Origin: Bailinhaonella thermotolerans
GTDB taxonomy: Bacteria > Actinomycetota > Actinomycetes > Streptosporangiales > Streptosporangiaceae
DNA length: 64,000 nucleotides
Direction: 5' to 3'
Assembly: GCF_003594875.1 (NCBI RefSeq)
Contig: NZ_QZEY01000003.1
Span: forward strand, 186,001-250,000
Part shown: in pieces, positions 1 to 8,478 of the stretch
How positions within the stretch are numbered: position 1 is the stretch's first letter
How the letters are laid out: the number at the start of each line of letters is the position of its first letter
Translations under genes and position numbers: made by a program
Notes under the pieces: generated by a model
Database searches by the model: none
What the model saw: only the letters and a program-made list of their open reading frames with translations
Told to the model about the DNA's origin: nothing

Positions 1-2
1 AC

Positions 3-104
3 CGCGTGACCGAGGCGGTGGAGGCGCGCCTCGCCAACCTTCAGCCCCTCCAGAAGCACCGAGTGAAGGTCAACATCCGCCGGCACGGCGGAAGACTGCG
101 CTGA
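3..104 (+). CDS. C-terminal end of a DUF6286-like protein (partial)
   Basis: Only the last 33 codons are inside the window. They read as a short amphipathic segment ending in an Arg-rich strand (LQPLQKHRVKVNIRRHGGR) and a TGA stop. This matches the tail of actinobacterial DUF6286 proteins, which sit between Asp23/Gls24 genes and amaP. The AmaP-like gene begins 8 bases after the stop, so the two are almost certainly co-transcribed in an envelope-stress operon. The family call rests on the tail plus the neighbour and is an inference. Confidence 0.55.
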   Translation, partial: RVTEAVEARLANLQPLQKHRVKVNIRRHGGRLR

Positions 105-112
105 GGGCGACC

Positions 113-685
113 ATGAACCGTCACAAGTCCCACATCAACCGAACGGCCCTGACCCTGGTCGGCCTGGTGCTCCTGGCCGCCGGCGCGCTGGCCCTGGCCA
201 AGGCGCTGGGCGCCTTCGGCCGCCGGACCGGCCACCTCATGACCCCGGCCATGGAACGCTTCGCGGCCCAGCACCAATGGTTCTGGTGGGCGGTGGCGGC
301 CGGCCTCCTGGTCCTCGTGGTCCTGGGGCTGAGCTGGCTCCTGGCCCAGGGCGGCTCCGACCGGGTCCGCGGCGGCCTCCACCTGGCCGACGGCCCCGAC
401 GGCGTGACCCGCATGAACGCCGGCGCCGCCACCGACGCCGTGACCTCCGAGCTCAAGGCCCTCCCCGGGGTCCAGGACGCCCACACCACCCTGGCCGGCA
501 CCCCCGACAAGCCCTACCTCCGCGTCAACGTCACCATCGACGAGTCCACCGACGTGGCCTCCTTCCGCACCCGCCTGCGCAACCACGTCATAGCCCGCCT
601 CCGCACCGCCCTGGAACTGGACCACCTCCAGTCCCTGGTCCGCCTCCGCCTGGCCAACACCCCCAAACCCCGCGACCTGGCCTGA
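113..685 (+). CDS. amaP: Alkaline shock response membrane anchor protein AmaP-like
   Basis: A 190-residue membrane protein. Residues about 10-30 and 57-80 are hydrophobic membrane segments flanked by basic residues, and the remainder is a soluble domain with a ferredoxin-like pattern (LKALPGVQDAHTTLAG, then KPYLRVNVTIDEST). This is the usual AmaP plan, in which two N-terminal helices anchor an Asp23/Gls24-like partner to the cytoplasmic face of the membrane. It directly follows a DUF6286-like gene, the common actinobacterial order. The ATG at 113 is the first start after the preceding stop and has only a weak GAGGGCGA upstream. The role in envelope stress is family knowledge; nothing here shows its regulation. 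Confidence 0.75.
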   Translation: MNRHKSHINRTALTLVGLVLLAAGALALAKALGAFGRRTGHLMTPAMERFAAQHQWFWWAVAAGLLVLVVLGLSWLLAQGGSDRVRGGLHLADGPDGVTRMNAGAATDAVTSELKALPGVQDAHTTLAGTPDKPYLRVNVTIDESTDVASFRTRLRNHVIARLRTALELDHLQSLVRLRLANTPKPRDLA

Positions 686-710
686 CCTCTCTGGGCGACG
701 TTGGAGACGA

Positions 711-1853
711 TCAGTCGTCGCCCAGGCCTGGGATGACGTAGAAGGACGTGAGATGCCTGAGAGAACGACGAGTCCCACGGATCTCCAGGTCGCCGGTGGC
801 TGTGACCTGAAGACCTGACTCGTGCGCGCGAAGAGCCATCGTGTAGTCGGCCTCGCCTAGTTCGATCCGCACGCGTCGCGCTTGCCCGGTGTCGTCGTCC
901 ACACCCTGGATGACCGCCTCGCCCGGCCCCAGCTTCCCTTCGCGGAACAACCGGACGACCAGGCCTGTCACGGTCACTGCGGGCCTGGACTTCCTCGTTC
1001 GCAGGAAATCGGCGGCCTCGGAGAGGATCCGTTGCTGACCCGGGGTGATCCGGAGGCCTCTGGGCTCTTGAGCTCCGCGGGCCAGGGGAGATTGGGAGAA
1101 GCGGATCTGGTAGGCGTCCCGATCGGGGCCGCCGAGCAGACTGAGCGCTTCCAGTTCGGTCGCGTTGGCGTTGCTCTCATCCGGATGCCCGAACGATGAG
1201 ATGGGCTTCCTCCCGTCACTGACGTCGTCGGCCAGTCGCTTCGCCGTTTCCGCGACGGCGAGCATCCTGCTGGCGACCTTGCGTCCGAAGGGCTGCGATG
1301 GAACGTCGAGTAGAGGGATCTGATCCGCGAGGGCGTCACCGAACTCGTCTGTGCCCGACTCGGCCAAAGGCAGTGCCAGCGATAGGACGAAGCTTCCGGG
1401 GTGGGCGGATACGCGCGTTCGCGCCGCATACGACTCGGCCCGTTGTGGGAGCCGTGATGGCAGCACGAGAACCTCATTGTCCAAGGCCGCGGCAGAGGCG
1501 ATGACATAAGAGCGCAGCGCGGAGATCGCCGCGTGGGCCAGGAGCAAGGGGGCTTCTCCCGGTGGCGCGTCAGGCGTCAGTCGTACAGAGACGTTGTCGG
1601 CACCCCCGAACCGGATGTCCGAGACCACCTCGTCGGGCAGTCGTTCCTCCAGATACGCGACAGCCCTGATCGCCTCATTTATTCGCTCCGCGTAGTCGCG
1701 GACGTTCTCACTCGCCGGAAGTACGACGCGAATCTGCTGGTCTTGCGCATCCGGACCGGGGCGCCAGAGCGTCGTCCGGCCGTCATCATCCTCCAGGTCC
1801 CAACCGGCGCCTCGCAGGTATCCGGTAAAGGTGGCCAGCCCGGGGACTGCCAT
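711..1853 (-). CDS. Uncharacterised protein encoded with a DUF4365 protein
   Basis: A 380-residue soluble protein that I do not recognise. It has no signal peptide or membrane segment. The N-terminal third (TGYLRGAGWDLEDDDGRTTLWR) looks like a small alpha/beta unit, the middle is helical and acidic, and the C-terminal 100 residues (KSRPAVTVTGLVVRLFREG) are predicted by eye to be mostly beta strand. I chose the ATG at 1853 because a strong GGGGAGGA sits 5 bases upstream. A GTG at 1889 overlaps the upstream TGA as GTGA and would add 12 residues. It follows the DUF4365 gene closely, so the two form one unit. Function unknown; the pairing suggests a partner of the nuclease-fold protein. Confidence 0.75.
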   Translation of the reverse strand: MAVPGLATFTGYLRGAGWDLEDDDGRTTLWRPGPDAQDQQIRVVLPASENVRDYAERINEAIRAVAYLEERLPDEVVSDIRFGGADNVSVRLTPDAPPGEAPLLLAHAAISALRSYVIASAAALDNEVLVLPSRLPQRAESYAARTRVSAHPGSFVLSLALPLAESGTDEFGDALADQIPLLDVPSQPFGRKVASRMLAVAETAKRLADDVSDGRKPISSFGHPDESNANATELEALSLLGGPDRDAYQIRFSQSPLARGAQEPRGLRITPGQQRILSEAADFLRTRKSRPAVTVTGLVVRLFREGKLGPGEAVIQGVDDDTGQARRVRIELGEADYTMALRAHESGLQVTATGDLEIRGTRRSLRHLTSFYVIPGLGDD

Positions 1854-1885
1854 AAGGTCCTCCCCAGCAGTGTTGCCCAAGGTAG

Positions 1886-2437
1886 TCACGCTATCTCCCA
1901 CGCGTCCACGAGCGGCACCGGTGTGGACCTGCGGACTCCGTGTTTCTCCAGCATGCGCCGGAGCCCGTCGGGGTCCAGGGTGTTCGCCGCGGGCAAGCGC
2001 ACCACTTGTGTCTTGCCGTTCGTGGTCGCCGGCAACCCCTCCAGGGAGACCCAAGCCCCGCAGCCGACAAGGAGCGTGCCGTCGTCCACAAGACGGACGT
2101 ACTCCCCGTCCTTCGGCATCCCGATGACCGCGAGAATCCTGCGGATGGAGTGGTCGTCCCGCCTCAGCACCTCGTAGGTCTCGACGTCGAGGTCGAAGTG
2201 GTACACGTCTCCCACCCGGCGCAGGTCCGTCGTGGTCTTGACCTGAACGAGGACTGTGGGGTTGTACGTGCCTGCGTGATGCCCCCGCAAGGAAAGCTGC
2301 ACGTCCGCTTTCTGAAGGTCGAGGGTCGCGGGCTTACCGTGCAGGATCCCGCAGCCTGCCGCGACCGCCTCGATCCAGGCCTCTCCGAAGTCCCCCTGCA
2401 GAGCGTTCTGCTCGTGCTCTCGCGCGGGGAAGACCAT
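1886..2437 (-). CDS. DUF4365 domain protein, PD-(D/E)XK nuclease-like
   Basis: A 183-residue protein with the DUF4365 arrangement. It shows Glu19 in GDFGEAW, Asp45 in QKADVQL, and a Gln65-Val-Lys67 in PTVLVQVKTTT. That E...D...QxK series is the active-site signature of the PD-(D/E)XK nuclease fold, with Gln replacing the second acidic residue as in Mrr/archaeal resolvase-like members. The C-terminal half (YHFDLDVETYEVL, RRILAVIGMPKDGE) continues the typical DUF4365 core. The ATG at 2437 has GGAGAGA upstream. The last bases overlap the possible GTG of the next gene. DUF4365 proteins occur alone or fused in restriction and defence-like settings. The nuclease activity is inferred, not shown. Confidence 0.8.
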   Translation of the reverse strand: MVFPAREHEQNALQGDFGEAWIEAVAAGCGILHGKPATLDLQKADVQLSLRGHHAGTYNPTVLVQVKTTTDLRRVGDVYHFDLDVETYEVLRRDDHSIRRILAVIGMPKDGEYVRLVDDGTLLVGCGAWVSLEGLPATTNGKTQVVRLPAANTLDPDGLRRMLEKHGVRRSTPVPLVDAWEIA

Positions 2438-2611
2438 ATGTCTCTCCGAGGGGGGGTGGGGATCGGCCTGGGGAGTCGCCGCAGCAAGGATATAGAGCGA
2501 TTGATCACTATGACGGTCAGGCGGCGAACTCGCTCCTGACGCCCGCCTATGTTCCCCAAGCCGGAGGCAGGCGTGCGTCGTGTCCAGACGACCGCGCCTT
2601 CGCCAGGGGCG

Positions 2612-3112
2612 TCAGGGGTGGGGGAGGGGGTGGAGTTCTACCGAGGTGAGGGTGTGGTCTGTGATTCGGGCGGTCATGTAGGTGTGGTGGGGCTGGCGGC
2701 GGCGGTCGGTGGGGCTGCCGGGGTTGAGCAGGCGCAGGCCGGTCTCCGTGGTGGTGTCCCAGGGGATGTGGCTGTGGCCGAAGACCAGGACGTCGGTGTC
2801 GGGGAAGGCGCGGGAGCAGCGGGACTCCCGGCCCTGCGCGGGGCCGGTCTCGTGGACGACGGCCAGGCGGACGCCGTCCAGGGTGGCCCGGGCCACTTCC
2901 GGGAGGCGGCGGCGGAGCGCGGGGCCGTCGTTGTTGCCGTAGACGGCGATCAGGCGCTTCGCGCGGGCCTCCAGGCGGTCCAGCGTCTCCTCGTCGACCC
3001 AGTCGCCGGCGTGGACCACCACGTCGGCCCTGTCCACCTCGGCCCAGACCGGGGCGGGGAGGTCGCGGGCGCGCTTGGGGACGTGGGTGTCGGAGATGAG
3101 CAGGAGGTTCAT
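2612..3112 (-). CDS. Metallophosphoesterase, YfcE/MJ0936-type
   Basis: A compact 166-residue calcineurin-like phosphoesterase. Metal-binding motifs appear in order: SDTH near residue 7, HAGDWVDE, YGNNDG, VVHETG and FGHSHIP. The size and motif spacing fit the small YfcE/MJ0936 phosphodiesterases that use Mn or Ni and act on simple phosphodiesters in vitro; the physiological substrate is unknown. The ATG at 3112 overlaps the stop of the upstream epimerase gene as ATGA, so the two are translationally coupled. VVHETG replaces the more usual (T/V)HG-type loop. Cytoplasmic. Confidence 0.85.
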   Translation of the reverse strand: MNLLLISDTHVPKRARDLPAPVWAEVDRADVVVHAGDWVDEETLDRLEARAKRLIAVYGNNDGPALRRRLPEVARATLDGVRLAVVHETGPAQGRESRCSRAFPDTDVLVFGHSHIPWDTTTETGLRLLNPGSPTDRRRQPHHTYMTARITDHTLTSVELHPLPHP

Positions 3113-4167
3113 TCCGCCGAGTTTCGCTGACCCACCCCGGTCGCGAACTCCCGGGAGCGCAGCGGGCCGCTCGTGCCCGCGCTCAGCGGCGGGGTGTCCA
3201 GGTCGTCGCCGGCGCGCAGACCCGCGAGGAAGGACTCGATCGCCTCGACGGAGGTGTGCCTGGGCGACCACTCCAGGTCGGCGCGCGCTCTCGTCGTGTC
3301 CATGAGCGGCACGCGGAGGAACAGGTCCAGGAGGTACGGCGACGCCGGCGCGAGGTGCAGGTGCCAGGCGGCCCACAGGGCGGCCCTGGCCAGGGCCGCC
3401 GGAACCGGGACCAGCCGGGCCTGGAGGAGGTCGGCCAGCCGCCGCGCGTCGAGCACGGGACCCGCGGCCAGGTTGAACGCCCCGGCCACCGGCAGGCGTA
3501 CGGCCTGCGCGAACGCCTCACCGGCGTCCTCGGAGTGCAGGCTCTGGAAGCGGAGGCCCGGGATGTCGGGGAAGACCGGGATGGCCCGGGAGTTCCCCAG
3601 GACGCGCGGCACCAGCGGCCCGGCGAAGATGCGGCGCTGCTCGGTCGCCGAGGAGCGCTTGAAGATGAAGCCGGGGCGCATGCGCACCACCCGCATCTCG
3701 GGGTGGTCCCGCTCGAAGGAGTCGAGGTACCGCTCCAGGTACGCCTTCTCCCGACCGTAGGCGGCGGTCGGCCAGCCGTGGGTGGGCCAGTCCTCGGCGA
3801 CCATCCGGTCCTTGGGCCCGGGGGAGTACGCCCCGACCGAGGAGGAGTAGACGAGCGCGTGGACGCCCGCCCTGGCCGCGGCCTCGAACAGGCGCGTGTT
3901 GCCCAGGACGTTCACCCGCCAGGTGGTGATCGGGTTGTGCGTGGGCTGGAAGATCCAGGACAGCGCGACGACCACGTCCGCGCCCTCGAAGTGGCGGGTC
4001 AGGTCGTCCCTGGCGATGTCCGCGGACCGCCACTCGGTCTTCGGCGGACTCCAGTCCGGCACTCTGCGCGCGAGCCCGACGATCGAGGCGACCTTCGGGT
4101 CCGCCGCCAGGGCGGAGACCAGACTCGTGCCGATGTTCCCGGTGGCTCCGGCAATCACTACCCGCAT
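3109..4167 (-). CDS. NAD-dependent epimerase/dehydratase family protein (extended SDR)
   Basis: A 352-residue extended short-chain dehydrogenase. The N-terminus begins directly with the Rossmann motif GATGNIG (residues about 6-12), followed by the D-x-x-D region SADIARDDL, the catalytic serine region YSSSVGAYSP, and a YGREK YxxxK motif near residue 160. The substrate-binding half is divergent. The family covers nucleotide-sugar epimerases and many unassigned reductases, so a substrate cannot be given. The ATG at 4167 lies immediately before the Rossmann strand; longer in-frame starts upstream would only add low-complexity Arg/Gly sequence. It overlaps the phosphoesterase start by four bases. 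Confidence 0.82.
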   Translation of the reverse strand: MRVVIAGATGNIGTSLVSALAADPKVASIVGLARRVPDWSPPKTEWRSADIARDDLTRHFEGADVVVALSWIFQPTHNPITTWRVNVLGNTRLFEAAARAGVHALVYSSSVGAYSPGPKDRMVAEDWPTHGWPTAAYGREKAYLERYLDSFERDHPEMRVVRMRPGFIFKRSSATEQRRIFAGPLVPRVLGNSRAIPVFPDIPGLRFQSLHSEDAGEAFAQAVRLPVAGAFNLAAGPVLDARRLADLLQARLVPVPAALARAALWAAWHLHLAPASPYLLDLFLRVPLMDTTRARADLEWSPRHTSVEAIESFLAGLRAGDDLDTPPLSAGTSGPLRSREFATGVGQRNSAE

Positions 4168-4411
4168 GCGCCCTCGCCTGCCCGCACCCGGCCCGCCCAA
4201 ACCGGCGGCGGCCCCGGCCGGGCCGCCGTCGCCGCCTCGCCGGCGCCGGTGACGGCCGCCGACCTCCGGAATTCCGACATGTCGCCCGGCTCCCCGCCGC
4301 GGGCCGCCGCGCCTTCGGGTTTCCCCAACCCCGGGCCCGGAATTCCTCTGTGAATCGCCATTTCCTCCCGTCGCGTACGGCAAATGGCGGGGGATCGGTT
4401 AGTAGCGCGGC

Positions 4412-5383
4412 ATGGGGGGACTTCCGGCGTATGAGCCGATGATGGCGCAGCTCGGCGCGTTGCCGTCCGAGGGCGACGAGTACGGGTTCGAGATGAAGTG
4501 GGATGGCGTGCGCGCCCTCGCGTACGTCGAGGACGGGCGGGTGCGGTTCGTCTCGCGCAACGGCAAGGACGTCACCGTCGCGTATCCCGAGCTCGGGGGG
4601 CTGGGGAAGGCGCTCCAGGGCCGGAGCCTGGTGCTGGACGGGGAGATCGTGGCGTTCGACGAGACCGGACGGCCCAGTTTCGAACGGCTCCAGCCGCGGA
4701 TGCACCAGCGCAATCCCGCGCGCATCCTGGAGCTGGTCCGCGCCGTCCCCGTGTCGTACCTGGTCTTCGACCTGCTGCACCACGAGGACGGGCCCGTGGT
4801 CGGCCTGCCGTACGAGACGCGGCGGGAGCTGCTGTCGGCCGCGGTGTCGCGCGGGGAGCGGTGGGACGTGCCGCCGTTCTTCGTCGGCGACGGGGCCGAG
4901 GTGCTCGGGCAGAGCCGGCGGCTGGCGCTGGAGGGCATCGTCGCCAAGCGGCTGGCCTCGCCGTACCGGCCGGGGAAGCGCACGGCCGAGTGGGTGAAGG
5001 TGAAGAACTACCGGGCCCAGGAGGTCGTGATCGGCGGCTGGCAGCCGGGCGAGGGGCGGCGGGCCGGGTCGATCGGGTCGCTGCTGCTCGGGGTGTACGA
5101 CGGGTCCGGGCTGAGGTACGCCGGGCACGTGGGGACCGGGTTCAGCGAGGCGGCGCTGCGCGAGCTGGCCGAACGGCTGGCGCCCCTGGAGCGGGAGACC
5201 AGCCCCTTCGCGGACGAGGTGCCGCGCGAGCACGCGCGGGCGGCGCGGTGGGTGGAGCCGGAGCTGGTGGGCGAGGTGCAGTACGCCGAGTGGACGGCGG
5301 ACGGGCGGCTCCGGCACCCCTCGTGGCGCGGGCTCAGGAGCGACAAGGCTCCCGAGCAGGTGCACCGCGAGACGGCAGCGTGA
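4412..5383 (+). CDS. ATP-dependent DNA ligase (LigD-type ligase domain, stand-alone)
   Basis: A 323-residue ATP-dependent ligase. Motif I with the adenylated lysine is EMKWDGVRA near residue 30; motif III/IIIa follow (LVLDGEIVAFD, LVFDLLH), then motif IV EGIVAKRL and motif V EWVKVKNY. The OB-fold domain follows (EVVIGGWQPGEG...), ending near residue 315. There is no polymerase or phosphoesterase domain, so this is the ligase part of a LigD-like system or a LigC-type enzyme, used in non-homologous end joining or gap repair. No ku gene lies in the window. The ATG at 4412 lacks a clear ribosome binding site; an ATG near 4441 is an alternative. The next gene converges and overlaps its 3' end. Confidence 0.88.
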   Translation: MGGLPAYEPMMAQLGALPSEGDEYGFEMKWDGVRALAYVEDGRVRFVSRNGKDVTVAYPELGGLGKALQGRSLVLDGEIVAFDETGRPSFERLQPRMHQRNPARILELVRAVPVSYLVFDLLHHEDGPVVGLPYETRRELLSAAVSRGERWDVPPFFVGDGAEVLGQSRRLALEGIVAKRLASPYRPGKRTAEWVKVKNYRAQEVVIGGWQPGEGRRAGSIGSLLLGVYDGSGLRYAGHVGTGFSEAALRELAERLAPLERETSPFADEVPREHARAARWVEPELVGEVQYAEWTADGRLRHPSWRGLRSDKAPEQVHRETAA

Positions 5384-5546
5384 TCACCTCGACGAGGGCG
5401 GACAGGTCCAGCAGCCGGGCGAGGGAGTCCACGTCGGGGCAGTAGCCGACCAGGAAGCCGTGCTGCCGGACGCGCAGCACCCCGTGGCCGTCCAGCGTGA
5501 TCGGCTCCACCTCGAACCCGTGCTCCCCGACCCAGCGTCTTCTCAC
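5334..5546 (-). CDS. Small conserved hypothetical protein
   Basis: A 70-residue soluble protein beginning MRRRWVGEHGFEVEPITLD and continuing with VLRVRQHGFLVGYCPDVDSL and DLSALVEVITLP. Two short beta hairpins followed by a helix are suggested. Similar small proteins starting RRWVGE.GFEV occur in actinomycetes as far as I recall, but no function is known. Its 3' end overlaps the convergent ligase gene by 50 bases, which lowers confidence slightly, although the sequence reads as an ordered protein rather than a shadow frame. Confidence 0.6.
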   Translation of the reverse strand: MRRRWVGEHGFEVEPITLDGHGVLRVRQHGFLVGYCPDVDSLARLLDLSALVEVITLPSRGAPAREPCRS

Positions 5547-5733
5547 GACATTCAGGTTATGTCGGGCGAACGGATGCTCCGTACGGAAGACAGGGAATAG
5601 CGAAATAGCCGTGGAATGTGCATTGTAACGAATGCGGGCGGCTCTTCGATTGAGCGGCGAGCGTCGTAGTCGGCGCTGATCGAATCAGTGGCCGAATGCG
5701 AGAGAAAATCGCGCTGAGAATCGGAGAACCGTT

Positions 5734-6045
5734 ATGCTGAGTGCGTCCGCCGCCGTCGCGACCACCCTGACCGCGCTCCTCGCCGCACTGCCCGCGGGCA
5801 CTCCCGAGGAGCCGGACGGGGGAGATCACTGGACCCCCGCTCCCCGGTGCCTGACCAGCACGCTCCGCACCGAGGGTCAGGTCCAGCGGCTCTGGGTGAG
5901 GAACACCTGCGGCGCCCCCCGGCGCTACCGGGTCGTGCTCGACCGGCGCGAGGACTTCCCCTGCGTCACTCAGCCGCCGGGGTCCGCCCCGCGCGCCTAC
6001 GAATGGCGGCGGCCGGGGACGCTGCGGATGCTGGCGTCCTGCTGA
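5734..6045 (+). CDS. Small secreted hypothetical protein
   Basis: A 103-residue protein with an N-terminal hydrophobic stretch (AAVATTLTALLAALPAG) acting as a probable signal peptide, though it lacks strong positive charge. The mature part contains four cysteines (RCLTS, NTCGAP, DFPCVTQ, LASC), an arrangement that suggests two disulfides outside the cell. The upstream 180 bases are clearly less GC-rich than the surroundings and probably hold its promoter. No family recognised. It stands alone between a minus-strand gene and the downstream signalling run. Confidence 0.6.
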   Translation: MLSASAAVATTLTALLAALPAGTPEEPDGGDHWTPAPRCLTSTLRTEGQVQRLWVRNTCGAPRRYRVVLDRREDFPCVTQPPGSAPRAYEWRRPGTLRMLASC

Positions 6046-6238
6046 CCTAATCAGGAAATTTCGCCGCACACCGCCGACCGCCGGAAATATCCGGAAATGA
6101 GGGCAAGATGACGATCGTCAATGCCTCATATACCGAATCCTCCGGCAAGTCGGCGGTCGTCGGCGTAGCGTGGGGGGCTCACGGTACGTCAGGGAGTGGA
6201 CGCGCCTTGTGGTTCCCGGGGCTGGAAGGGGAGAGACG

Positions 6239-6781
6239 ATGTCTGGCGTCGAAAGCCTCGACCTCGGATACGAACGCGACGGCTTCATGCGGGCGCTGAT
6301 CCGCGAGCTGGCCGGGACCCTGGAGGAGATCGTCGGGGTCGAGGAGGCCGCGGGCTACATCAGCCTGGTCAGCCAGCGCACCGGCGACGCCGTCAACGAG
6401 CGTTATCTCAAGGCGCTGGCGGTGGACAAGATCGACCGCGAGCAGATCGCCGACGTGCTGGTGGATCTGAAACGCCGCATCCAGGGCGACTTCTACGTCA
6501 TCGAGGAGAGCGACGAGAAGATCGTCCTCGGCAACCGGGCCTGCCCGTTCGGCGAGGAGGTCCGGGGCCGCGACTCGATGTGCATGCTCACGTCCAACAT
6601 GTTCGGCGTGATCGCCGCGCAGAACCTCGGCTACGCCAAGGTCGAGCTCAGGCAGACCATCGCGCGCGGCGCGGCGAGCTGCCGGGTCGCCGTCTACCTG
6701 CGCACCACCGAGGAGGCGGCGCGCGCCCCCGGCCGCGAGTACTACGGCGACCTGAGCGAGACGGAGCCGGTCGGCAGATGA
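6239..6781 (+). CDS. MetOD1-like (methanogen output domain 1) sensor/regulator
   Basis: A 180-residue soluble protein. The core, about residues 15-165, reads as the methanogen output domain 1 family: an N-terminal helical part (ELAGTLEEIVGVEEAAGYISLV) then NRACPFGEEVRGRDSMCML with two cysteines in a CPFG...C arrangement that may bind a metal or cofactor, and a hydrophobic strand (MFGVIAAQNLGYAKVELRQ). The ATG at 6239 has GGGGAGA at a good distance. Its last bases overlap the SpoIIE phosphatase start as ATGA, a strong sign that both act in one pathway, with this protein probably feeding a signal to the phosphatase. Ligand unknown. Confidence 0.7.
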   Translation: MSGVESLDLGYERDGFMRALIRELAGTLEEIVGVEEAAGYISLVSQRTGDAVNERYLKALAVDKIDREQIADVLVDLKRRIQGDFYVIEESDEKIVLGNRACPFGEEVRGRDSMCMLTSNMFGVIAAQNLGYAKVELRQTIARGAASCRVAVYLRTTEEAARAPGREYYGDLSETEPVGR

Positions 6782-8427
6782 GCAGGCCCCTGTTCAGCGA
6801 GGTCGGGCGCGTCATCAACGACCCGATGCTGCTGCTCACCCACGACGGCGAGATCCTCGCCTACAACCCGGCCGCCCTCCGCGCGATGGCCGGGCTGGAG
6901 GTGGGCGGCCGCCTGCAGGCGCTCAGCCGCGAAGGCGAGGACGCCGTGCGCGAGCGGCTGCGGCGCTGGATGCGCACCGGGGACCCGGTGGCCGCCGGCC
7001 TGACCTTCACCTCCCGGTCCACGGGCGACGAGCTGCGCTGCCGCTGCTACGGCGCCCGCGCCGGCTGGTTCGAGGGCGGCCCCGCCGTGCAGCTCCGCGC
7101 GGTCCCGGCCGACTCCACCGACGGGTTCATGCTGCTCAACGAACGGCTGTCGCGGGAGTCCGCGCTCCGCCGCAACGCCGAACGGCAGCGCGACCGCGCG
7201 GTGGAGCTGGAGCAGCACACCCGCCGTCAGCTCTTCCGCCTCTACACGCTCACCTCGGCGCTGGCCGCCGCGACGACGCTGCGCCAGGTCGCCGAGGTCG
7301 TGCGGACCAAGGTGCCGGAGGCGACCGACTGCCTGACGGCGGTGCTGGGGCTGGACCTGAAGCGCCTCATCCCCGAGGGCACCAGCCCGGACCGGCGGCT
7401 CACCCTGCGCCACGACCCGTGGGTGGACCTGGCCGACGACGAGCCGGGGCTGCTGGCGCCGGTGACCTCCGCCGTCCGCGTGCGCTCGCCGAAGCGGCCG
7501 CTCTCGCCGTACAGCCCGATCGCCTACGACCGGGACCACCACGCGCTGCTGCTGCCCATCACCTGCCAGAACGAGAAGGTCGGGGTGCTGGCGCTGGCGG
7601 TGGAGCGCACGAGCCCGCCGTCCCGGCTGGAGGAGGAGCACCTGCGCACGGTGGCCGCCCAGATCGGGCAGGCGCTGGCGCGGGCCGGGGTGCTGGAGCG
7701 GGAGTTCGACATCTCCGAGCGGCTTCAGCGCAGCCTGCTGCCGGCCGCGCCGGAGCTGCCCGGGGTGGCGACGGCGAGCCGGTTCACCGCGGGCAGCGAC
7801 TCGATGGAGGTCGGGGGCGACTGGTACGACGTGTTCCCGCTGGCCGACGGGCAGGTGGGCTTCGTCATCGGGGACGTGGCCGGGCACGGGCCCGGCGAGG
7901 CGACGCTGATGGGGCAGCTCCGCAGCGCGATGCGGGCGAGCGCGCTGCGCTGCGGGGGCGACCCGGCCGAGATGCTCGGCGAGCTCGACCGCTACATGGC
8001 GGCCTACACGCCCGACATCATCACCACCGTCTGCTATCTGGTGCTCGACGAACGGCGGGGCGTCCTGCGCTACTCCAACGGCGGCCACCCGCCGCCGCTG
8101 CTGATCCGCCGCGACGGCGAGCAGGAGCTGCTGGAGGGCGCGCTGTCGCCGCCGCTCGGGGCGAGCGAGGAGGAGGACTACCAGGTCGCGTCGGTCTCGC
8201 TGGAGTACAGCGACACGGTCGTGCTCTACACCGACGGGCTGATCGAGCGCCGCTACGAGAGCCTGGACACCGGGCTCGCCCGGATCAAGTGGCTCGCCCG
8301 CGAGGCGCCGTACCTCTCGCCGGAGGAGCTCTGCAACCAGATCATGGACGGGCAGGACTCCGACGAATACCTCGACGACCAGGCGGTTCTCGTGCTGCGG
8401 CTGAGGGAGCACACGCCGGCGGGCTGA
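6778..8427 (+). CDS. PAS-GAF-SpoIIE family protein phosphatase
   Basis: A 549-residue PP2C-type phosphatase. Residues about 5-110 form a PAS-like domain (GRVINDPMLLLTHDGEILAYN), 125-160 a coiled coil, 165-310 a GAF domain, and 330-545 the SpoIIE/RsbU catalytic domain. Metal-binding residues are visible in GGDWYDVF (about 345), GDVAGHG, YTDGLIE (about 484) and DDQAVLVL (about 533). Such enzymes dephosphorylate anti-anti-sigma factors to switch on stress sigma factors. It is coupled by ATGA to the MetOD1-like gene upstream. No anti-anti-sigma gene is adjacent, and the next gene is an ECF41 sigma factor, which this enzyme class is not known to act on directly. Confidence 0.9.
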   Translation: MSRPLFSEVGRVINDPMLLLTHDGEILAYNPAALRAMAGLEVGGRLQALSREGEDAVRERLRRWMRTGDPVAAGLTFTSRSTGDELRCRCYGARAGWFEGGPAVQLRAVPADSTDGFMLLNERLSRESALRRNAERQRDRAVELEQHTRRQLFRLYTLTSALAAATTLRQVAEVVRTKVPEATDCLTAVLGLDLKRLIPEGTSPDRRLTLRHDPWVDLADDEPGLLAPVTSAVRVRSPKRPLSPYSPIAYDRDHHALLLPITCQNEKVGVLALAVERTSPPSRLEEEHLRTVAAQIGQALARAGVLEREFDISERLQRSLLPAAPELPGVATASRFTAGSDSMEVGGDWYDVFPLADGQVGFVIGDVAGHGPGEATLMGQLRSAMRASALRCGGDPAEMLGELDRYMAAYTPDIITTVCYLVLDERRGVLRYSNGGHPPPLLIRRDGEQELLEGALSPPLGASEEEDYQVASVSLEYSDTVVLYTDGLIERRYESLDTGLARIKWLAREAPYLSPEELCNQIMDGQDSDEYLDDQAVLVLRLREHTPAG

Positions 8428-8478
8428 CGGGTGGCGGCCGCCGAGGGGAGGCCGGGAAGGGGCGGCTATCGTGGCGCC

